This document shows positions 45,018-53,643 of a stretch of 64,000 nucleotides of DNA, piece after piece. Position numbers and translations under genes: made by a program. Source of the DNA: Flaviflagellibacter deserti (GTDB lineage Bacteria; Pseudomonadota; Alphaproteobacteria; Rhizobiales; Methylopilaceae); NCBI RefSeq assembly GCF_042652085.1, contig NZ_JBHSJF010000006.1:868001-932000 (forward strand). The letters are read 5' to 3'. Positions within the stretch are counted from its first letter, which is position 1. The number at the start of each line of letters is the position of its first letter. The notes under the pieces are model-generated. The model was not told the origin of the DNA, searched no databases, and saw nothing but the letters and a program-made list of their open reading frames with translations.

Positions 45018-46313
45018 ATGCTGCGGGATCTTCTCCTCGCATCCGGCCTTCTACTGTCGACCGCATCTCAACTGAGACTGGCGGGTCTTCCGGTCGGACC
45101 GGGCGAGCTTTTCCTATTGACCTGGGTCCTTCTGATGTTGGGCCGTGAGGCAGCTCGGCTCGGACCGCCAATTACGCCGCCGCTCACTGTATTGGTGATG
45201 TTCTGGGCGGCTTTTGCTGTGGCCCAGAGCATAGGCACGATGACGGGATACGTAATCGGGGATGTTCACGACCCGAGCCTGTTCCGGCACGACATTATGG
45301 CTTACGCCCTTCTGGCGATTGTCAGTTGTCTGTTAGTAGTAGGACCCGGAGCCGGCCCGCATCTACATCGAGTCAGTTGGCTTCTGGTCTCGCTGGGTGC
45401 CGGATTTCTCCTGATCCAGGTCGCCGGCGGTTTTGACGTGATCGATATCGGCACGATCGATCCCTGGTACTGGGAACGCTTCCGCGGTTGGTCGTCGAAC
45501 GCCAACCAGCTTGCCCTGCTCTGCGTAGTGCTCGCGTTGCTGTCGCTTCATTTGGCTGAGGTGGCATCCCGAACCGGAGAGAGGATTGCTGCGATCGCGT
45601 GTGCCATCGTGCCGGTCTATGTGGGCCGGCTTTCGATGAGCGATTCATTCGCCCTCGTCCTGCTCTTCAGCGTGCCGATCTTTCTCGCGCTCAAACTCCG
45701 GACATGGACGCGAGAGGGCAGACCCACTTTTCGATCCGCATTTGCATGGATCGTTATTCTGGCTCTTCCGGCTGTGGTGGTTTCTGTCGTTCCGCTGGTC
45801 AACTCGATCGCGGTCGAAGCCAAGGATATTGCCAAGGAGATAACCAGGGGAGAGGACGCCGATACGGAGCGCTCGGCGTCCATCCGGTTTGCCATCTGGG
45901 GCGATGCGATCGACCGGGGTCTCGAATCTGCAATGCTGGGGCTCGGTCCGGGGCCCCACCTCGAGAATCCGTTTCGGATAGGCATGGGACCGCTTTCGGA
46001 GGAAGCTCGAAAAAATCCCACTACACCACAACCATCATCGCTGCCGAATTTCGAGGCCCACAACACACTACTCGATCTGTTCATGCAATCCGGTTTGCTC
46101 GGGATCCTGAGCGTCGTTGGGCTCGGAGCGATGACGCTCGCAGGCACCTGTAGGGCGAAACTGGACGGCCTCACGACCTTGCTCTGCGGCCTGGCAATAT
46201 TCAGCTGTTTCCACCTCATTGTTCGCCATCCGATTTTCTGGTTCGCGATCGCCGTGTGCTTGGTTGCGGGGGACGCAGTCCGCCGTGCGCCCTACAGGCG
46301 AACCTGGAGCTGA
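45018..46313 (+). CDS. O-antigen ligase/polymerase-like membrane protein (Wzy-like)
   Basis: 431 residues with about ten hydrophobic spans and a large loop (about 270-350) before NFEAHNTLLDLFMQSGLLGI. This is the His-containing segment shared by Wzy polymerases and WaaL ligases. In this setting, with a Wzc-like and a Wzx-like protein next to it, polymerisation of exopolysaccharide repeats in the periplasm is the likely role. RFRGWSSNANQLA is the early conserved region. It lies 4 bases before the Wzc-like gene. Confidence 0.85.
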   Translation: MLRDLLLASGLLLSTASQLRLAGLPVGPGELFLLTWVLLMLGREAARLGPPITPPLTVLVMFWAAFAVAQSIGTMTGYVIGDVHDPSLFRHDIMAYALLAIVSCLLVVGPGAGPHLHRVSWLLVSLGAGFLLIQVAGGFDVIDIGTIDPWYWERFRGWSSNANQLALLCVVLALLSLHLAEVASRTGERIAAIACAIVPVYVGRLSMSDSFALVLLFSVPIFLALKLRTWTREGRPTFRSAFAWIVILALPAVVVSVVPLVNSIAVEAKDIAKEITRGEDADTERSASIRFAIWGDAIDRGLESAMLGLGPGPHLENPFRIGMGPLSEEARKNPTTPQPSSLPNFEAHNTLLDLFMQSGLLGILSVVGLGAMTLAGTCRAKLDGLTTLLCGLAIFSCFHLIVRHPIFWFAIAVCLVAGDAVRRAPYRRTWS

Positions 46314-46317
46314 GGAC

Positions 46318-48201
46318 ATGCTGCGATCTCTCATCGATGAGCATGCCAAGGGTGAGCGGGGCGAACCGAGTCGGCGGCCAGCCGTACACGGGAGCAGGCG
46401 TTTGTGGGCGGTCCGCCCGCCACCTGTCGATCAGGACCGGCATTTTCTTGATGTAGTCCGGGTGCTGTATCGCCGAAGGTGGATGATCCTGACAGTTGCG
46501 ATCATAGGCGCAATGCTGGCGGCCGCTGTCGGCTTGTTGATCGCGCCAAAGTATACGGCAATCGCCAAAATTGCGGTTGAGCCGCCGCAGGGCTCCTTCG
46601 ATGGTCGGGGGCCATCTCTCGGAGAGGAAATAATTATCGACACTCACATCGCCACGCTGGACTCGCGCGGTCAGATGGAACGGGTTCTCGACAGCCTGTC
46701 GTCCGGAACTGATGCGAAGACTGTATCGCCGACCAGTGTAGGTTCCGATGCAGATCCGACGTCGAACCAAGGGCGTGGATTGAGTTTGGCAGAATTAGCG
46801 CGCCGCCTGAAAACGTGGAGCCGGATCGGAGTGCAACGTGACAAGGGTCTGAACCTCGACCAGCTCGAACGCGGCTCAAAAATCACCCAAGCGGGCCGTT
46901 CACGCATCATCAGGGTGGCATTTACGTCAAAGAACCCGCAGCAAGCGGCCGCATTGGCCAACCGGATAGTCCAGCTTTACGTCGACGCCCAGTATGAGCA
47001 GAAACGCACGTCGATGAACCGGGAACTGACGAGGCTCGGCAAGCGAGTTGCTGAACTTAAGAACGAGGCCGAGGGTACGCGGTCGGAGGCGCAAGTGCTG
47101 GTCGAACTCCAGCGACGGCAGGACGAGCTCCGCAGCCAGATCGAGTTCATCTCAGCCGATGTCGGCGTCGCTTCACTCGCGAACACGCCGGAACGGCCTA
47201 GCTCTTCCAATCCGCTCCTCTTCATCCTTCCGGCGTCGCTCATCTGTGCGATTGGCGCCAGTTTGTTTGCTGTGATCGTTGACCGACTCGATCGCAGATT
47301 CCGCAGCGAACGCGATGTCGGTGATGCGCTCGGCATCCCCTGCATCGGACTCGTGCCAAAGATCGCATCAAGGCGTAGAGTGCGCCCTCACCGATATCTG
47401 TTGGCTGAGCCATTTTCGGCCTATTCGGAAGCGATAAAGTCGGCGGCTGCGACGCTGAAGATCGTGGCGAACAACGAAGAATCCAAAGTTGTTCTGATCA
47501 GTTCAAGCGTTCCGATGGAAGGAAGATCGACACTTGCCCTGAGCCTCGCCGCATACGTCGCCGTTCTAGGCCGTCGCGTGGTTTTGGTTGACCTCGATTT
47601 TCGGAGGGCATCGTTACTCGGAAAGCTTTCCGGCCGGACTGACCGTGAGATCCGTGATCTCCATTCCCAAAATCGACCACCAGGCGAAATCATCCAGCCT
47701 ATCCCGGGCCTCGGCCTCGACTACCTCCCGATGCCGCGCCGCCAAGCCGATCCGTTGGCGCTCGTTGCCAATGAGCAGATGTCGAGCCTCCTACAGGAGC
47801 TGCGGGACAGCTATGACTGCGTGATCATCGATGGCCCACCGGTGCTCGGCGCGACGGAGGCCCGCCTCCTCCCCGCCCTGGCGGACAGAGTGCTATTCGT
47901 CGTGAAATGGGGGGACACCAGACGGGACGTGGCGCAAAATGCACTTCGCCTGCTCCGCGATGCTGGCTGCCTCGACAAGGAATGGGACGAACTGCCCGTT
48001 GCCATCATCACCCAGGTCAATCTGAAGCAGCACGCCCGATACGGATTCGGAGATACCGGCGAACTGAGGATGAGATACCGGAAGTATTACGCTCGTTCCA
48101 TGAAGGCGTGGCGATCGGCGGGGCCAGCGGCGCGTTCGACCTCGAACAGTGGGCGTCGCTCCGTTTCGCCAGACGCCCCTGCCGCTTCGCCTGTCGAATG
48201 A
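46318..48201 (+). CDS. Wzc/ExoP-like polysaccharide co-polymerase with variant P-loop
   Basis: 627 residues from ATG 46318. A Wzz-type domain with spans at about 56-76 and 299-321 flanks a short periplasmic coiled-coil part, then a cytoplasmic BY-kinase-like ATPase domain. Walker A reads VPMEGRSTLAL: the invariant Lys is Arg403 (codon AGA at 47524-47526). Walker A' (VVLVDLDFRR) and Walker B (DCVIIDGPP) look normal. The C-terminus has only a small Tyr cluster (YRKYY). In relatives, kinase cycling controls chain length. Whether this one still binds ATP is unclear. Confidence 0.9.
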   Translation: MLRSLIDEHAKGERGEPSRRPAVHGSRRLWAVRPPPVDQDRHFLDVVRVLYRRRWMILTVAIIGAMLAAAVGLLIAPKYTAIAKIAVEPPQGSFDGRGPSLGEEIIIDTHIATLDSRGQMERVLDSLSSGTDAKTVSPTSVGSDADPTSNQGRGLSLAELARRLKTWSRIGVQRDKGLNLDQLERGSKITQAGRSRIIRVAFTSKNPQQAAALANRIVQLYVDAQYEQKRTSMNRELTRLGKRVAELKNEAEGTRSEAQVLVELQRRQDELRSQIEFISADVGVASLANTPERPSSSNPLLFILPASLICAIGASLFAVIVDRLDRRFRSERDVGDALGIPCIGLVPKIASRRRVRPHRYLLAEPFSAYSEAIKSAAATLKIVANNEESKVVLISSSVPMEGRSTLALSLAAYVAVLGRRVVLVDLDFRRASLLGKLSGRTDREIRDLHSQNRPPGEIIQPIPGLGLDYLPMPRRQADPLALVANEQMSSLLQELRDSYDCVIIDGPPVLGATEARLLPALADRVLFVVKWGDTRRDVAQNALRLLRDAGCLDKEWDELPVAIITQVNLKQHARYGFGDTGELRMRYRKYYARSMKAWRSAGPAARSTSNSGRRSVSPDAPAASPVE

Positions 48202-48204
48202 CAG

Positions 48205-49614
48205 ATGCCCGTCATGCCTAGAGGCGACCTCGAAAACCAGTCGGCCAATCGTATCGCCCGCGGCGCCTTTGCCGCTTTCATCATCTACAGCGCGGGTGTT
48301 GGGCTCGCGTATTGCTCCCAACTCGTCATCGCACGGTTCCTGGCCGTCGATGCTTATGGCGTGTACGCATACGTCATGGCTTGGGTCACTGTCCTTGCGT
48401 ATTTCTCGGCGCTTGGCTTTGATATAGCGCTGCTGCGTTTTCTGCCCGCTTATGAGGCGGAGAGCGCATGGCCCCTTTTTCGGGGGGTGATCCAGTACGC
48501 GGAACGACGCGCGCTGGCCGTCGGCATTCTCATTATTCTCGCCGGCGCTTACATCGTCCTGGTTCGAGATATCTCAACGCAGCTCAGAGACACCTTTCTC
48601 GTCGGTCTCTTTTTGGTGCCGGTGTTGGCGCTGTTGTGGATCCGCAGTTCCGTCGTTCGAGCATTCGGCGGCGTGCTGTGGGCGGTGGCGCCCAACCGCG
48701 TGGTGCGAGAGGGAATAGTGATTGGATTGGTCAGTCTCGCAAGCGTGGGTCTGGGCTGGAGCCTCGACGCATCAAGGGTGATGATGGCGACGCTGGCAGG
48801 CGCCGTCGTCGGGCTGCTATTAGCCACCCTCGGGATGCACAAGCTGCGTCCTCACGTCATAGACAGCGCCTCGCCGGAATACGATGCAGAGGTTTGGCGC
48901 CGGGCGGCTCTGCCGCTCGTTATCATGGCTGCGATCGAAGCCCTTCTGAACCGGACCGGGGTCATATTGTTGGGCTGGTTCGGGGACACGAACGCGGCTG
49001 GAATATACAGCTTGGCATTCAATATTGCCTTCGTCGTCGCGCTGCCGCTGGTCGCGATCAATACTCTGTTCGCGCCGACCATCTCGGGCCTGTTCGCTAG
49101 AAACGAGCAAGTGACGCTGCAGAAGCTCATTACGAAGGCAGCAACATGGACGCTCGCCGCGTCGAGTTTCATCGGCGTGGCACTGTTCGTCCTCGCCGCA
49201 GAGCTTTTTGCCTGGTTCGGCCCGGGTTACGAGGCCGGTGTGCCGGCGCTTCGTATCCTTCTCATCGCCCAAGTGATTGTAGCCGCGGGCGGCTCGCAGC
49301 TTCACGTCATGATGATGACAGGACATGAGCGCAGCGCGGCTGTACTGCTCGTGTCCAGTACGATCGGCAATTTGGTCGCGAGCGCCGGGTTGATCGGCGC
49401 GTTTGGCCTGAACGGCGCGGCGATCGGCACTGCGGCGACCCTGATCATATGGAACTTGGCGATGGCGCTGTTTCTCTGGCGTCGGTTGGGATTGATGGCG
49501 GGTGTGCTTGCCTTCTTTCAGGTCGGGCTCGCGAGGACGGGATGGCTATTAGCCAGGGCCCCGCCACCTCTGCGGCGCGCGCTCGGTCGGCTCCGGCATT
49601 CCTTCCGGTTCTGA
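48205..49614 (+). CDS. Polysaccharide flippase, Wzx-like
   Basis: 469 residues with 12 or more hydrophobic segments of the MATE/polysaccharide transporter superfamily. The N-terminal ANRIARGAFAAFIIYSAGV is typical, and the C-terminal end is basic. It would move the lipid-linked repeat unit to the periplasmic face for the Wzy-like protein. A second in-frame ATG lies at 48214. It is the last gene of the GT4 operon; the gap to the deacetylase end is 171 bases, without an evident terminator. Confidence 0.88.
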   Translation: MPVMPRGDLENQSANRIARGAFAAFIIYSAGVGLAYCSQLVIARFLAVDAYGVYAYVMAWVTVLAYFSALGFDIALLRFLPAYEAESAWPLFRGVIQYAERRALAVGILIILAGAYIVLVRDISTQLRDTFLVGLFLVPVLALLWIRSSVVRAFGGVLWAVAPNRVVREGIVIGLVSLASVGLGWSLDASRVMMATLAGAVVGLLLATLGMHKLRPHVIDSASPEYDAEVWRRAALPLVIMAAIEALLNRTGVILLGWFGDTNAAGIYSLAFNIAFVVALPLVAINTLFAPTISGLFARNEQVTLQKLITKAATWTLAASSFIGVALFVLAAELFAWFGPGYEAGVPALRILLIAQVIVAAGGSQLHVMMMTGHERSAAVLLVSSTIGNLVASAGLIGAFGLNGAAIGTAATLIIWNLAMALFLWRRLGLMAGVLAFFQVGLARTGWLLARAPPPLRRALGRLRHSFRF

Positions 49615-49785
49615 GGTTCAGGCGACGCTAGCTCTTCTGCAGGCTGGTAGAGGGGTCGTGTGGCGCATCAGGGCGGCCTCGTCGAAATCAGACGCTCAGC
49701 ATGATCCGGCCGCAATCGATTGGCTCAAATTGTGCTCCCGCACATCCGGCGCCTCGATCCTACGCCAAACCTCTCTCCTGCAGCA

Positions 49786-50811
49786 TCAACTTGCCGAACG
49801 TCGCGGCGTCGCATCACGATCCGCGTATCCTTCGTTGATCAGGTCGTGGATCGTGGTCCATGGGAATGCGCCGGCAAGCGCCGTGAAGCGCCCCTCGCAC
49901 CGGCCAAGATTGACGCGATGGCGAAACACTTCGGTGGCCTTCATTCCAGGAATGCGCGGCTGGCCTGCATCGATCTCCCAGGGATGGATGTAAAAAACGT
50001 AAGGTCGCCCGGAGCGCAGGATGGCGCGCATGCCCTGGACCCACAGCGCATAGGGAGCCAACCGAAAGTATCCGCCCCCACCCCACGGGATTCCGCGCTT
50101 GTCGAGCCGGAGGCACGATATGGACACCTCATGGAAACCGTCGCGCAGCAAAGTCACCGGCCTGCCCGCATGCACCCCCGTCAGCTTGCCATACCGGTCA
50201 TGGGCAATCGTCGGTACGACCGAAGAGTCGTACTCGAAGCCTAGCTCCTGCAAGATCGGGATGGCCCAGTCCGTTATGGAGAAGGACGGCGCGCGATAGC
50301 CGCGCACCGGCATGCCAAGCAGGTCTTCGAGGTATTGCTTGGCGCGAGAGACGTCGGCCCGAAACTCGCTGGGCTGGAGCGAATAGACGAGCTGGTGACC
50401 GTGCCCATGACACGCGACCTCATGACCCGCTTCAGCGATCGTGCGGACGAGCTTTGGGCATCGCTCGGCGACCCAACCCAGCACGAAGAAAGTTGCACGG
50501 GCGTTGGATGCATCGAGTATTTCCAACATCCGCATGGTGTTGCGTTCCACCCGCAGTTCGCATTCGTCCCATGCCTCCCGTGGAATCACGCCTGCCAGGT
50601 TGGCGGCATGGAACCAGTCCTCAACGTCGATGGAGAGCGCGGTTTTCCCAGCGTCGGCCCTGCCTTGGCCCGCGGCGGAGGTTCCCCTCACCTCTCGACT
50701 CTTTGCGACCGCCGGGGAGCCGCTCTGGTAGCGCGCCATGGTGCTCTCGGAGCTCGCAAAAACGCGATGGGGCGGACACGTCGAGCGATCGGCCGCCTGA
50801 GCCTGTTTCAT
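49786..50811 (-). CDS. Polysaccharide deacetylase (XrtA/PEP-CTERM-associated type)
   Basis: About 341 residues; a GTG at 50823 and an ATG at 50739 are other possible starts. The NodB-type domain starts with TALSIDVEDWFHAAN, with the metal motif HGHGHQLVYS and RGYRAPSFSI. The C-terminal part, with GGGGYFRLAPY and FYIHPWEIDAGQPRI, is the DUF3473 domain. Relatives are annotated as exosortase-system deacetylases. It probably deacetylates amino sugars of the exported polymer. The first ~50 residues are Ser/Ala/Arg-rich and poorly conserved. It is divergent from the FemAB gene. Confidence 0.9.
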   Translation of the reverse strand: MKQAQAADRSTCPPHRVFASSESTMARYQSGSPAVAKSREVRGTSAAGQGRADAGKTALSIDVEDWFHAANLAGVIPREAWDECELRVERNTMRMLEILDASNARATFFVLGWVAERCPKLVRTIAEAGHEVACHGHGHQLVYSLQPSEFRADVSRAKQYLEDLLGMPVRGYRAPSFSITDWAIPILQELGFEYDSSVVPTIAHDRYGKLTGVHAGRPVTLLRDGFHEVSISCLRLDKRGIPWGGGGYFRLAPYALWVQGMRAILRSGRPYVFYIHPWEIDAGQPRIPGMKATEVFRHRVNLGRCEGRFTALAGAFPWTTIHDLINEGYADRDATPRRSAS

Positions 50812-50899
50812 CGATCCGCCCACTCAACGTCTGGATGCAGAACGCAGAATTATCCCTACCACGGCAGCTGAAAGGCACATGAGTAACCCTGACGGGGTA

Positions 50900-50915
50900 C
50901 ACCCAAGGGTGGGTA
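50900..50915. promoter_or_regulatory. Candidate 7-2-7 operator, site 2
   Basis: CACCCAA-GG-GTGGGTA: the right half is TACCCAC on the other strand, identical to the left half of site 3. It agrees with site 3 at 11 of 16 positions. It lies 148 bases before the FemAB gene and about 90 before the deacetylase. Confidence 0.5.
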
Positions 50916-51063
50916 TGCGGCCCTCACCTTGATGCGTTTCGTCTAAGGCGCAGACCGGCGCATTATGTTCCCCGATCCAGCGGGCTGACTGAACTTCGCG
51001 AACTGGGACAACGGCGGCGACATCCAAGTCTGGTGGTCCGGCGATTCGGAGCGACGATCGAAG

Positions 51064-52113
51064 ATGCAGCACCTCGAGGTTGTCGATCTTTCGCAGACGG
51101 GCCGCGACGACGAGTGGCAGGCCTATGTCGACAGCGTTCCGGGCGCTTCGCAGTATCACGCGCTTGAATGGCGGGAGATTTCGCAGCGCACGTTTGGCCA
51201 CCGAAGCTGGTACTTGATGGCGCGGGACAGCGGTCGCGTGCGCGGAGTCCTTCCGCTTGTCGAGATGCAAAGCCCGTTGTTCGGGCACTTCTTCGTATCG
51301 CTGCCCTTTCTGGACTATGGCGGCATCCTGGCCGACACGCCGGAATGCGAGGCGGCGCTGGCAACCGCTGCAGCGGACCTCGCCGTGAAGAGAGGGGTGG
51401 GCCACGTCGAGCTTCGGCAACCACGTGCGGCGGCTAACCTGACAGACGCGGGATGGACCCTGCGGCAACACAAGGCCGCGCTCGTTGTCAATCTCAGTCC
51501 CAATCAAGAGAAGATTTGGTCTGACTTCAGCTCGCGCCTGCGCGGTAAGATAAGAAAGGCCGCCAAATCCGGAGCCGTATTCTCGGTGGAAGGTAGCGAA
51601 GCGCTCGGCGACTTCTACCGCGTTTTCGGCCTGAACATGCGCGATCTCGGAACACCGGTTTACAGCCCGGTTTTCTTCCAAAATATCCTGCGGTCGGTGA
51701 AGGACGCGGTGATCCTTCTGGTACGCCGCGAGGGGCGTGCAGTTGCCGGCGCTCTAGCGCTTCGTCGCGCCGAGAGGATCGAGCTGCCGTGGATTTGCTC
51801 CGACTACGCGCAGGCCTCACATCAGGTGAACGAGTTTCTTTACTGGAATGCAATCGAGTGGGCATTCAGCATGGGCGCGCGGGAACTGGACCTCGGCCGC
51901 TGTTCGATCGATTCAGGAACCTATCGTTTCAAGATGCAATGGAATCCCGAGGTGCGTCCGTTGTTCTGGTACTATTGGCTGGCGTCGGGAACCACGCTGC
52001 CGGAGTTAAGTCCCAGCAATCCGAAATATGCTCTCGCGATCCGCTGCTGGAAGAGAATGCCGGTGGCGCTCGCAAACCGGCTGGGACCGTGGATTGTCCG
52101 GAATATTCCCTGA
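51064..52113 (+). CDS. FemAB-like GNAT protein (XrtA/PEP-CTERM-associated type)
   Basis: 349 residues with two GNAT halves. The FemAB family transfers amino acids to glycans in Gram-positives; the Gram-negative members in polysaccharide loci have no proven substrate. The features WREISQRTFGHRSWYLMA, SRLRGKIRKAAKSG and LDLGRCSIDSGTYRFKMQW are those of this subgroup. It probably adds an acyl or amino-acyl group to the polymer, which is inference. It ends 77 bases before the convergent beta-propeller gene. Confidence 0.88.
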   Translation: MQHLEVVDLSQTGRDDEWQAYVDSVPGASQYHALEWREISQRTFGHRSWYLMARDSGRVRGVLPLVEMQSPLFGHFFVSLPFLDYGGILADTPECEAALATAAADLAVKRGVGHVELRQPRAAANLTDAGWTLRQHKAALVVNLSPNQEKIWSDFSSRLRGKIRKAAKSGAVFSVEGSEALGDFYRVFGLNMRDLGTPVYSPVFFQNILRSVKDAVILLVRREGRAVAGALALRRAERIELPWICSDYAQASHQVNEFLYWNAIEWAFSMGARELDLGRCSIDSGTYRFKMQWNPEVRPLFWYYWLASGTTLPELSPSNPKYALAIRCWKRMPVALANRLGPWIVRNIP

Positions 52114-52190
52114 GTTTCCCGCTCCGCCGGAGCGCGAAAACGGACCGCGCTGCCGGTCCCGTCGGTCCAATACGGCCATCGCAGTCTTAG

Positions 52191-53432
52191 TTACTCCTTC
52201 GGCCAGGACACGCGGGAGACGTAGTCTGCCACGGGTCCGCCGGCGGTGCCCCAGTTGCTAGACCAGATCACCTGCGATCCATCCGGCGATGGCGAGGCGT
52301 GCGTTTCGCTGATGTAGTCTCCCACAACGTTGCGCGTCTGGCCGATGCGTCGAATTTCGCCGCTCCCGTCGATGCGGAGCGCGATGACCTCCTGATAAAA
52401 TGGTGCCCGGCCGACGCCGCCGGCGATCTTCTCATACGTGCCCTCATAACTCACAAATACCCAACCTGGACGGTTGATGTTGCGGGCCGAGACATGCGCG
52501 CCATAGCCGGCGGGCACCAGGTCGGTGATCACGCCGTCTGACAACCTGCGTTTGATGACGTGCCATTTGTCGGGATCAGCCTTGCTGATGCCCACATAGA
52601 CGTCGTTGCCGTCGGCATCGATCGCCATGTCACCATGTCCCGGACGATGGTGTTCCGTCCAGCTCTGCACCAATTTGCCGTCTACAGTCAGAATATATGC
52701 GACGTCGAACTGATCGTCCTTCGTGCTCGAACAGAGGATATAACGTCCGCTAGGCGAGATGCCGCAGTAATCATTGAGTCCTGGCAGCGCGGCGAGCTCA
52801 ATGTCCGGATATTTTCTTTTTTCCATCATATCGTAGGCGAAAGCGACCAGCGCGCCTGTCCGGGTGGTGGCGCGCAGCACCAGCCGATTGCCGTCCTGAG
52901 ATAGATTGCCCTTATTGGGGCCGAACTGGATGTTGGCGTAACCCCTTGCCACGTAGACGATTGTTCTGACGTTGGTTCGGGGCTCCCAGGCGTAGACTTG
53001 GCTGGCGCGTACACAGATCATGAGTGCCGGGTCCGTGGGATGCCATTTGCAATCGTCGTCCACGAGGCGATGGAAAAGGGGCTCGTAGCTCTGACCGTCC
53101 AGGAAGCAGATTCCGTTGCAGCCCTTGAAGATTGCCAGCAGCGTCTGATCGGCGTTCCAGGCCTGCGCGCTGGAATACCGGTGTCTGCAGAAGTCCTGGC
53201 GGCAGACAATGCCTGTCTTCATACGCTGGCCCGGGTCCGTTACCCGAGTGAAACTTGTGTCCAGCGCGGGATCTATGACCGATTGACGATAAGCTGGGCG
53301 ATCCATTGGTGGCGCGACCAGGATGTGCGCATTTGCCAGTCGGTCATCCGCCGATGTGCTGCCGTCCAAGGCCAACAGCAGTAGAGCCGCGCCAAAAACT
53401 CCCTTTGAGATCAACGAGGGAAGTTTGCTCAC
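52191..53432 (-). CDS. Secreted protein with beta-propeller-like repeats
   Basis: 413 residues with a signal peptide (residues 1-28, ending TSADD). The body shows recurring blade-like patterns (NADQTLLAIFKGCNG, SPSGRYILCSS, SPDGSQVIWSSNWG) of the WD40/PD40 type, so a six- or seven-bladed propeller is likely. Several Cys pairs (CRQDFCRHRY, CNGICF) could form disulfides in the periplasm. PD40-like propellers in similar settings include oligogalacturonide lyases, but I cannot assign catalysis. As part of the locus it may bind or trim the polymer. Confidence 0.75.
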   Translation of the reverse strand: MSKLPSLISKGVFGAALLLLALDGSTSADDRLANAHILVAPPMDRPAYRQSVIDPALDTSFTRVTDPGQRMKTGIVCRQDFCRHRYSSAQAWNADQTLLAIFKGCNGICFLDGQSYEPLFHRLVDDDCKWHPTDPALMICVRASQVYAWEPRTNVRTIVYVARGYANIQFGPNKGNLSQDGNRLVLRATTRTGALVAFAYDMMEKRKYPDIELAALPGLNDYCGISPSGRYILCSSTKDDQFDVAYILTVDGKLVQSWTEHHRPGHGDMAIDADGNDVYVGISKADPDKWHVIKRRLSDGVITDLVPAGYGAHVSARNINRPGWVFVSYEGTYEKIAGGVGRAPFYQEVIALRIDGSGEIRRIGQTRNVVGDYISETHASPSPDGSQVIWSSNWGTAGGPVADYVSRVSWPKE

Positions 53433-53538
53433 GCGTCCTCACTCTGGCTCTTTCAGAAGTCCGGCAACCCGCGGACGACCGCTCCGGCGATCCATCGCAT
53501 CTTGGCAATTATCGTGATGATAGTCCTGCGATCGACCC

Positions 53539-53554
53539 TACCCACTCGTAGGTA
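53539..53554. promoter_or_regulatory. Candidate 7-2-7 operator, site 3
   Basis: TACCCAC-TC-GTAGGTA, extended to a CTACC...GGTAG frame at 53538-53555. It is the best of the three sites. It lies 89 bases before the acyltransferase start and 106 before the beta-propeller gene, in a divergent region as at sites 1 and 2. Confidence 0.6.
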
Positions 53555-53643
53555 GCGCCCATTCGGGCGCGCGCGCTCTCACCCTTTCTGGTTCATAACA
53601 TTGGCTGGCCCAGCGGCGCGCCGACGCACGACGGAACGACGAC

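Noticed and set aside
49615..49785. Terminator between the Wzx-like and deacetylase genes
   Set aside because: No stem with a T-run could be drawn in this convergent gap.
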